A DNA stretch of 5,092 bases from Sphingobacteriaceae bacterium. Its GTDB lineage: Bacteria > Bacteroidota > Bacteroidia > B-17B0 > Aurantibacillaceae. The stretch is taken from NCBI GenBank assembly GCA_025360355.1, contig JANYCL010000034.1, positions 1 to 5,092 of the forward strand, read 5' to 3'. The notes below the pieces were generated by a model that searched no databases, was not told the DNA's origin, and worked only from the letters and a program-made list of their open reading frames with translations. Shown here piece by piece: positions 1 to 4,366 of this stretch. Position 1 is the first letter of the stretch; every line of letters begins with the position of its first letter. A program made the position numbers and the translations under genes.

Positions 1-1121
1 TGTTTGTCCGCACCTTTCACTTCAAACTTTTCAAAATCACCAATAATTATTTTTTGTGATTTACTTAATTGCTCAACTTTTTCTTTTACTTCTTTTAATT
101 GTGCTTGTCCGGCCAAAGATCCCATGCGAACACCTTCTACATTCGGATCTCCAATAATATTTTGTGCTAAACGTTTTCCCAAAGCAATTTGTACATCTTC
201 AACCATATTTTCAGGAACAATTATTCTCCTGATCGCTGTACATTTTTGTCCGGCTTTGGTTGTGATCTCTCTTGTTAATTCTTTAATGAAAATATCAAAC
301 TCAGGTTTATCAGGTGTAACATCACTTCCTAACACACAACAATTCAGTGAATCTGCTTCCATATTAAAATGAACTGATTCTTCTAAGAGGCGGGGATGAG
401 CTTTCAACATTTTTCCTGTTGATGCACTTCCTGTAAATGTTACGATATCTTGACTTTGAACATGCTCTAAAATCCCATTAGCACTTCCGCAAATTAATTG
501 CAATGCGCCTTCAGGTAAAATTTTACTTGCAATAATTTCTTTTACTACAGCTTCTGTTAAAAAAGAAGTAACAGTTGCAGGTTTTACAATTGCAGGCACA
601 CCCGCAAACCAATTCACCGCAACTTTCTCTAACATTCCCCACACAGGGAAATTAAATGCATTGATATGAATAGCAACGCCTTCTTTCGGTACGCAAATGT
701 GATGACCAATAAAAGTATTATTCTTGCTTAAGCGTGCAACATCACCTTCGTAACAATAAGTTTCGTTTGGAAATTGTTTTCTCAATGAAGCGTAAGCAAA
801 TAAATTACCAATACCACCTTCAATATCTACCCAGCTATCAATACGGGTTGCACCTGTTGCCCAACTTATTTTATAAAATTCTTCTTTTTTACTAAGTAAA
901 TGTGTAGCTAATGCTTTCAACATCATTCCTCTTTCCTGGAAAGTCATTTTACGGAGTTTTGGTCCGCCAACTGTACGAGCGTAGTCGCACATTTTTCCAA
1001 AATCCAAACCTTTACTGCTTGCAGTAGCAATGGCTTCGCCGGTAATTGCATTAAATAGATCTTGTCCTTTTTCTGAACCCGCAACCCATTGTCCGCAGGC
1101 ATAATTATTGAGTGTATTCAT
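1..1121 (-). CDS. paaZ: PaaZ-type oxepin-CoA hydrolase / semialdehyde dehydrogenase, N-terminal ALDH part (3' end outside window)
   Basis: This is the aldehyde dehydrogenase half of PaaZ. In phenylacetate degradation the C-terminal MaoC-like hydratase domain opens oxepin-CoA hydrolytically, and this N-terminal domain oxidises the resulting semialdehyde with NADP+, in the cytoplasm. The 373 visible codons follow E. coli PaaZ closely, as I recall that sequence, with almost no length change. Visible landmarks are ATGATRIDSWVDIEGGIG (about 88-105), the oxyanion-hole Asn in NAFNFP (154-159), the cofactor-binding Lys in AIVKPA (177-182), FTGSASTGK (229-237), the general base Glu255 in MEADSLN, and the nucleophile Cys294 in TTKAGQKCTAIRR; E. 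coli has Glu256 and Cys295. ATG at 1121-1119 is the start because it matches the family N-terminus; no Shine-Dalgarno sequence precedes it. The reading frame is open at base 1, so the hydratase domain is not seen. A stand-alone ALDH relative (PacL/BoxD type) cannot be excluded. No other paa genes are in the window. Confidence 0.93.
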   Translation of the reverse strand, partial: MNTLNNYACGQWVAGSEKGQDLFNAITGEAIATASSKGLDFGKMCDYARTVGGPKLRKMTFQERGMMLKALATHLLSKKEEFYKISWATGATRIDSWVDIEGGIGNLFAYASLRKQFPNETYCYEGDVARLSKNNTFIGHHICVPKEGVAIHINAFNFPVWGMLEKVAVNWFAGVPAIVKPATVTSFLTEAVVKEIIASKILPEGALQLICGSANGILEHVQSQDIVTFTGSASTGKMLKAHPRLLEESVHFNMEADSLNCCVLGSDVTPDKPEFDIFIKELTREITTKAGQKCTAIRRIIVPENMVEDVQIALGKRLAQNIIGDPNVEGVRMGSLAGQAQLKEVKEKVEQLSKSQKIIIGDFEKFEVKGADK

Positions 1122-1143
1122 AGAAATTTTATGGTCTTGTAAG

Positions 1144-1159
1144 GGTCATAAATATAATA
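1144..1159 (-). promoter_or_regulatory. Candidate promoter/operator element upstream of paaZ
   Basis: On the minus strand this reads TATTATATTTATGACC, ending 22 nt before the paaZ ATG. It contains TATATTTA, close to the Bacteroidota -7 consensus TAnnTTTG but with A instead of the final G. A near copy (14/16 identical) sits upstream of the STAS-like gene at 3116-3131. A TTG lies only 14 nt upstream of the box, shorter than the roughly 19-nt spacing usual in this phylum, so the -33 element is not convincing. Confidence 0.3.
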
Positions 1160-1185
1160 TCATTTTAGCTCAAAATGAACATTAT
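1154..1185. repeat. Imperfect inverted repeat between the response regulator and paaZ
   Basis: The inner arms tcatttt (1160-1166) and aaaatga (1172-1178) are perfect complements around a 5-nt loop, agctc. The outer arms ataat (1154-1158) and attat (1181-1185) extend the stem after a small bulge (one base against two). It lies in the 93-bp gap downstream of the response regulator and upstream of paaZ. It could be a weak terminator for the signalling operon or a regulator-binding site for paaZ. The stem is A+T rich and is not followed by a clear T run on the minus strand, so a strong intrinsic terminator is unlikely. Confidence 0.4.
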
Positions 1186-1214
1186 TTTATCAATAGTTTT
1201 GGAAAAAAGGAGAC

Positions 1215-1901
1215 TTATAGAGTAAACTTATAGCCAACACTCCGTATAGAGTGAAAATGCTTTGGTTCTTTGGCGTTTACCTCGAAATATTTACGGAAAC
1301 CTAAAATGTAATTATCGATGGTTCGTGAAGAGGAATTTTCTTTTTCACTCCACAAATTCTCTGTTATTTCATCACGGGAAATGACTTTATTTTCGTTATC
1401 CGTTAATAATTTAAGCAAACCGATCTCCCGTTTCGACAAAGTGCTTATTTCTCCGGAACTATCTTTAATTTCAAAAGTTTCAAAATTAATTGAGCAATTT
1501 CCAAAAACAAAAACGGAATTTTCAGTCTTAAAATTACGCTTAATCACGTTTTGTATTCTTAATAATAATTCTTCCAGTTCGAATGGTTTTGTTATATAAT
1601 CATCGGCTCCCAACTTTAAGCCAGATATTTTTTCAGAGGTTTGATTTTTAGCAGTCAAAAATATGATAGGAACTTTTGGATCAAGAGATTTGAATTTCTG
1701 ACATAACTCAAATCCGTTTATTTCGGGCAGCATTACATCCAACAGAACTAAATTTAAACTCTTGTGATGATCGGTAAATAATTGAAGGGCTTCGTTTCCG
1801 CTTTTAGCGAGTTTCACAATGTAGTTTTCAAGTTCAAGATTAAGTAAAAGTGTTTTGGCTAAACTTTCTTCATCTTCTATTATTAAGATCGTTGACTGCA
1901 T
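1215..1901 (-). CDS. OmpR/PhoB-family response regulator (REC + winged helix)
   Basis: This is the transcriptional output of the two-component system encoded with the upstream kinase. The receiver domain (about 1-118) has all the key residues: the acidic pair Glu9/Asp10, phospho-acceptor Asp55 in LVLLDVMLP, Thr83 in IIFLTAK, Tyr102, and Lys105 followed by Pro106 in GADDYITKPF. The C-terminal DNA-binding domain (about 130-228) is a Trans_reg_C winged helix, with LSKREIGLLKLL, the recognition-helix region SRTIDNYILGFRKYF and the closing wing SIRSVGYKF. The 228-residue length is normal for the family. The ATG at 1901-1899 directly follows the kinase stop codon (TAAATG, no gap), with no Shine-Dalgarno sequence, so translation probably depends on re-initiation by ribosomes finishing the kinase. 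Its target genes are unknown; autoregulation is the usual default for this family. Confidence 0.95.
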   Translation of the reverse strand: MQSTILIIEDEESLAKTLLLNLELENYIVKLAKSGNEALQLFTDHHKSLNLVLLDVMLPEINGFELCQKFKSLDPKVPIIFLTAKNQTSEKISGLKLGADDYITKPFELEELLLRIQNVIKRNFKTENSVFVFGNCSINFETFEIKDSSGEISTLSKREIGLLKLLTDNENKVISRDEITENLWSEKENSSSRTIDNYILGFRKYFEVNAKEPKHFHSIRSVGYKFTL

Positions 1902-2723
1902 TTACTGAATTGTAAAATTGATTTCGTAATGTGTTCCTTCTTCTGATTTTACTGAGATCTTTGCGTCGATCTGTTCGCCAAGCATGTGAACCAATTGCAT
2001 TCCTAAACTTCCCTGTTTTTTTATATCAAAATTCTTTTTTAAACCGATCCCATTATCAAAAACGATCAAGTCGATATTGTTTTTGTCACGCTTTAATTTT
2101 ATTGAAATAATTCCATTTTGTTTATCTGGAAAAGCATATTTGAACGAATTACTTAAAATTTCATTTAACATTAAACCGATCGGGATCATCGTATCAACCC
2201 CTAAAAAAATACCGGCTTCAATATCATAATTAAAATTAATTGCTTTTGTTGGTGATGAGTACGACATATTAACGCTGCCGGTTAATACCTGAATGTATTC
2301 CTTTAGATCAACTTTACTCAGATCAACCGACTTATATAACATCTCATGCACAAGTGCCATTGAATTGATCCTGTTCTGACTTTCTTTTATTAACTCAAGA
2401 AATTTCGCGTCAATAATATTTTCCGATTGTAAATTAAGAAGACTGGATACAATTTGAAGATTATTTTTAACGCGGTGATGAATTTCTTTCAGGAGATGTT
2501 CTTTTTCAATTATGAGCTGTTCTTTTTCTTTTATGGTGAGAGCAGAATGTTTTAATTCTTCGCCTAACATATTTACCCCGGCACCAATTCCATCAAGTAC
2601 ATCGTCATCACTGCTAATGGAAACTTTTTGGGCAAAATCGAGTCGGGCGAACGATAAGATAACTTCCAATATTTCGTTAGCCCGTTTATCATGTGATAAG
2701 GATATGTTATTTTCGCCGTTCAA
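1902..2723 (-). CDS. Soluble HisKA_2-type sensor histidine kinase with N-terminal HAMP-like module
   Basis: This cytoplasmic histidine kinase is the probable phosphodonor of the adjacent response regulator. Residues about 15-60 (ILEVILSFARLDF ... DDVLDGIGAGVNMLGEEL) resemble the HAMP-like segment that often precedes PAS or kinase domains in Bacteroidota. A charged signalling helix (about 60-80) leads into the HisKA_2 dimerisation helix, with KEIHHRVKNNLQ at 79-90; the His directly before Arg, His83, is the expected phosphorylation site. The HATPase domain shows the N-box NEILSNSFKYAFP (Asn187), the G1 box DNGIG (223-227) and the G2 box GSLGMQLV (238-245). At 273 residues it has no transmembrane helix, signal peptide or PAS/GAF input domain. 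The start is TTG at 2723-2721: the frame is closed by a TAA six codons upstream, no ATG lies between, and the next Met (52) would cut into the HAMP-like part. It begins 1 nt after the STAS-like stop and ends directly against the regulator ATG. Confidence 0.93.
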   Translation of the reverse strand: MNGENNISLSHDKRANEILEVILSFARLDFAQKVSISSDDDVLDGIGAGVNMLGEELKHSALTIKEKEQLIIEKEHLLKEIHHRVKNNLQIVSSLLNLQSENIIDAKFLELIKESQNRINSMALVHEMLYKSVDLSKVDLKEYIQVLTGSVNMSYSSPTKAINFNYDIEAGIFLGVDTMIPIGLMLNEILSNSFKYAFPDKQNGIISIKLKRDKNNIDLIVFDNGIGLKKNFDIKKQGSLGMQLVHMLGEQIDAKISVKSEEGTHYEINFTIQ

Positions 2724-2724
2724 A

Positions 2725-3114
2725 TTATACGTAATTTTTTAGCCATTGAATTGCGTCATCTTCGTTATCAAACAATCTGGTAGGAACCGTTGGTTTGTTT
2801 ACTCCCATAAAGAAATTTCCTAAAACGCGACTTAGAGGTGATTTAATAATGATACCAAAAGCACTTGTTTTTGATTCGCGGCCATTAAGTGAAAACTGTT
2901 CGCGCGCCTCTCGTGTCATTGAGCGTATTCCTCTTGAATCTATAAGAATTGGGAATTTTTTATCGATAAATAATGAAGTTACGGCTTTTCCGTTTTCAAT
3001 GGCTTGTTCCAGGGTTATTTCTGAGTCAGGTTTAACTTTTGTGCGTGCAATTCCATCCGATCCCATCCAGGTCCAATACCCCTCTATATTTATTGCATTT
3101 TTCGGTACTTCCAT
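2725..3114 (-). CDS. STAS/SpoIIAA-like small protein (DUF7793-like)
   Basis: This 129-residue soluble protein is the first gene of the signalling operon. Its architecture suggests a compact alpha/beta STAS/SpoIIAA-like fold. An N-terminal strand region carries YWTWMGSDGIARTKVKP (13-29). A helix follows that begins ITLEQAIENGKAV (33-45). A buried strand and loop read FPILIDSRGIRSMTREAR (54-71), with Ser60 and Ser65 in the loop. Then come an alanine/isoleucine strand (AFGIIIKSPLSR, 85-96), GNFFMGVNKP (99-108), and a C-terminal FDNEDDAIQWL helix (115-125). I recognise this as the Bacteroidota family called DUF7793 or STAS/SEC14-like; the name is from memory. The biochemical role is unknown; STAS-like proteins commonly act as protein-binding switches, so an input or adaptor role for the downstream kinase is a reasonable inference from the 1-nt spacing. 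The ATG at 3114-3112 is the natural start and has no Shine-Dalgarno sequence. Confidence 0.82.
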   Translation of the reverse strand: MEVPKNAINIEGYWTWMGSDGIARTKVKPDSEITLEQAIENGKAVTSLFIDKKFPILIDSRGIRSMTREAREQFSLNGRESKTSAFGIIIKSPLSRVLGNFFMGVNKPTVPTRLFDNEDDAIQWLKNYV

Positions 3115-3192
3115 TGGACGTAAATATAATAAATATGTTTTAATTTTTATTTCGTTTAAATAGGTAAATTTAACACGGCAAAATTTAAGAAA
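3115..3192. promoter_or_regulatory. Divergent promoter region between the signalling operon and the acetyltransferase operon
   Basis: The 78-bp, very A+T-rich gap separates two genes that point away from each other, so it must hold at least one promoter for each direction unless transcripts cross it. On the minus strand TATATTTA (3128-3121) is a -7-like box. On the plus strand taaattta (3165-3172) is a similar but equally imperfect candidate, 20 nt before the acetyltransferase ATG. No properly spaced TTG -33 element accompanies either box, so exact promoter positions are uncertain. Confidence 0.45.
3116..3131 (-). promoter_or_regulatory. Candidate promoter/operator element upstream of the STAS-like gene
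   Basis: On the minus strand this reads TATTATATTTACGTCC and ends one base before the ATG. It matches the element upstream of paaZ (1144-1159) in 14 of 16 positions. If TATATTTA acts as a -7 box, transcription would start at or next to the start codon, giving a nearly leaderless mRNA. Alternatively it is a binding site for a shared regulator. A+T-rich chance similarity is also possible. Confidence 0.3.
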
Positions 3193-3729
3193 ATGACAGC
3201 TTTTAGTGTAAAAATAAGTGTAGCCGAGTTTGCAGATGCAGAAGTTATTGTTGACTTAAGCAGGAAAACCTTTTTTGAGACTTTTGCAAGTAAGAACACA
3301 AAAGAAGACATGGATAAATATCTGGATGAGAAATTTAATCTGGGTATTGTAAAAACTGAACTAAATGATGCGAAGACTGTTTTTTTTCTCGCGAGTATTG
3401 ATGAAAAAGTAATTGGATACAGCAAATCAAAACAAAGTAAAATTCCTAAGGAGATTAATGATAAAGCGCTTGAAATTGAACGCCTTTATGTTTGTAAGGA
3501 TCATCAAAATAAAAAAATAGGTGCAATTTTAATTCAGGAAAACATTCACCACGCTATTAAAAACGCTCTGGATACAATTTGGCTCGGTGTTTGGGAACAC
3601 AATCCTAAAGCAATAGAATTTTACGAAAGATGGGGCTTCGAAGTTTTTGACAAACATGTTTTTGTTTTGGGGAACGATCCTCAAAATGATCTGTTAATGA
3701 AAAGGGAAGTAAAAAATGAAAAGAAGTAA
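3193..3729 (+). CDS. GNAT N-acetyltransferase, PaiA-like (possible spermidine/spermine acetyltransferase)
   Basis: This 178-residue protein covers a complete GNAT domain that would transfer acetyl from acetyl-CoA to an amine, in the cytoplasm. It resembles Bacillus subtilis PaiA along its length: an N-terminal helix with SRKTFFETF (23-31), FFLASIDEKVIGY (64-76), the core strand LEIERLYV (93-100), and the strong signature IWLGVWEHNPKAIEFYERWGF (split here as IWLGVWE 129-135 and AIEFYERWGF 140-149), then FVLGNDPQNDLLMKR (157-171). PaiA acetylates polyamines, so a polyamine or related small amine is the first guess; the substrate is not proven. The acetyl-CoA pyrophosphate loop is unusual: QNKKIGA (105-111) has Lys108 where the Q/R-x-x-G-x-G/A motif normally has its first Gly. 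Tyr144 is the likely general acid. It is the first gene of a two-gene unit; its TAA is fused to the next ATG. No Shine-Dalgarno sequence is evident. Confidence 0.9.
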   Translation: MTAFSVKISVAEFADAEVIVDLSRKTFFETFASKNTKEDMDKYLDEKFNLGIVKTELNDAKTVFFLASIDEKVIGYSKSKQSKIPKEINDKALEIERLYVCKDHQNKKIGAILIQENIHHAIKNALDTIWLGVWEHNPKAIEFYERWGFEVFDKHVFVLGNDPQNDLLMKREVKNEKK

Positions 3730-4164
3730 ATGGTTTTCCGAGAAGCAAATAGTAACGACATCAGACAAATTCAAGTTGTCAGGAATTCTGTAAAGGAGAA
3801 TATGCTTTCTGATCCTGCTTTAGTTAGTGATAAGGATTGTGAAGAATTTATTAATGTAAGAGGGAAAGGTTGGGTTTGTGAAATTAACAAGGAGATTGTC
3901 GGATTTGCAATTGTGGATCTGAAAGAAAATAATATTTGGGCTTTGTTTTTGAATCCTGATTTTGAAAAAAAAGGAATTGGTACTAAACTTCAGAAAATAA
4001 TGCTCGATTGGTACTTTGATCAAACTCAAAAACCGGTTTGGTTAGGAACATCTCCTAAAACAAGAGCAGAGCAATTTTACAGAAAAAGCGGATGGAAAGA
4101 AATCGGCACTCACGGCAAAGGCGAAATTAAATTTGAAATGAGCTTTGAGAATTGGAAGAAGTAG
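3730..4164 (+). CDS. GNAT family N-acetyltransferase
   Basis: This small 144-residue GNAT domain protein would be a cytoplasmic acetyl-CoA-dependent acetyltransferase of unknown substrate. Visible elements are the N-terminal beta strand and helix FREANSNDIRQIQVVRNSV (3-21), WVCEINKEIVGFAIVD (48-63), the core strand and pyrophosphate loop WALFLNPDFEKKGIGTKL (70-87) with a good G-x-G (Gly82, Gly84) but Glu79 in place of the usual Gln/Arg, and motif B AEQFYRKSGW (113-122) with the probable catalytic Tyr117. It is clearly not a recent copy of the preceding acetyltransferase: the two share the fold but little sequence. The ATG directly follows the upstream stop (TAAATG), which implies translational coupling and a shared mRNA. 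It ends 4 bp from the stop of a convergent gene. Confidence 0.9.
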   Translation: MVFREANSNDIRQIQVVRNSVKENMLSDPALVSDKDCEEFINVRGKGWVCEINKEIVGFAIVDLKENNIWALFLNPDFEKKGIGTKLQKIMLDWYFDQTQKPVWLGTSPKTRAEQFYRKSGWKEIGTHGKGEIKFEMSFENWKK

Positions 4165-4168
4165 AATT

Positions 4169-4366
4169 TTATCTTTTACTACAAAAAATCGCTAAGATCA
4201 CAATCAAAGCTATAGGGAAAATAGAGTAGGGATTCCCAAAATTTAAAGTTAAACCCATTCCAGGCAAACGTTTTAACACAAAAATTCTTTTATCTTTTGG
4301 ATTGAAATACAAAAAACCTAGTCTCCAGTTTTCCGGATCGTTCCACATTTCGTCTTCTTCGTTCAT
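4169..4366 (-). CDS. DUF5808 family small protein with C-terminal membrane segment
   Basis: This 65-residue protein starts with an acidic stretch (MNEEDEMWNDPENW) followed by the DUF5808 signature: W14 then GFLYFNPKDKRIFVLKR (17-33) and GMGLTLNFGNP (36-46). The YFNP-D-RIFV and LTLNF parts are the recognisable core; the family usually has GWTLNF. Residues about 48-62 (SIFPIALIVILAIFC) form a single hydrophobic helix ending in the positive SKR tail, so the protein is probably membrane-anchored at its C-terminus. The function of the family is unknown. Its ATG overlaps the stop of the DUF2130 gene by one base (TAATG), so the two are co-translated. The intact signature and the coupling argue that this small reading frame is real. 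Confidence 0.83.
   Translation of the reverse strand: MNEEDEMWNDPENWRLGFLYFNPKDKRIFVLKRLPGMGLTLNFGNPYSIFPIALIVILAIFCSKR

Noticed and set aside
4..372. Open frame of 122 codons on the plus strand
   Set aside because: It lies wholly antisense to the PaaZ aldehyde dehydrogenase, whose catalytic motifs prove the minus strand is coding; its translation resembles no family.
1318..1599. Plus-strand open frame of 93 codons
   Set aside because: Antisense to the response regulator, with no recognisable domain.
2795..3163. Plus-strand open frame of 122 codons
   Set aside because: Antisense to the STAS-like gene and running out of it into the intergenic region; composition looks like a shadow and there is no family signature.
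3161..3190. Possible OmpR-type direct repeats or palindromes (taaattta, aaatttaa) in the divergent region
   Set aside because: The repeats are short, pure A/T and not regularly spaced; in DNA this A+T rich they are expected by chance.
3156..3425. Minus-strand open frame of 89 codons, hydrophobic and Ser/Phe rich
   Set aside because: Antisense to the PaiA-like acetyltransferase; the hydrophobic look comes from reading Lys/Glu-rich codons in reverse.
4204..4260. Possible terminator for the acetyltransferase operon (gggattccc near 4230)
   Set aside because: The palindrome has only 4-bp arms, practically no loop and no following T run, and it lies inside the DUF5808 gene.
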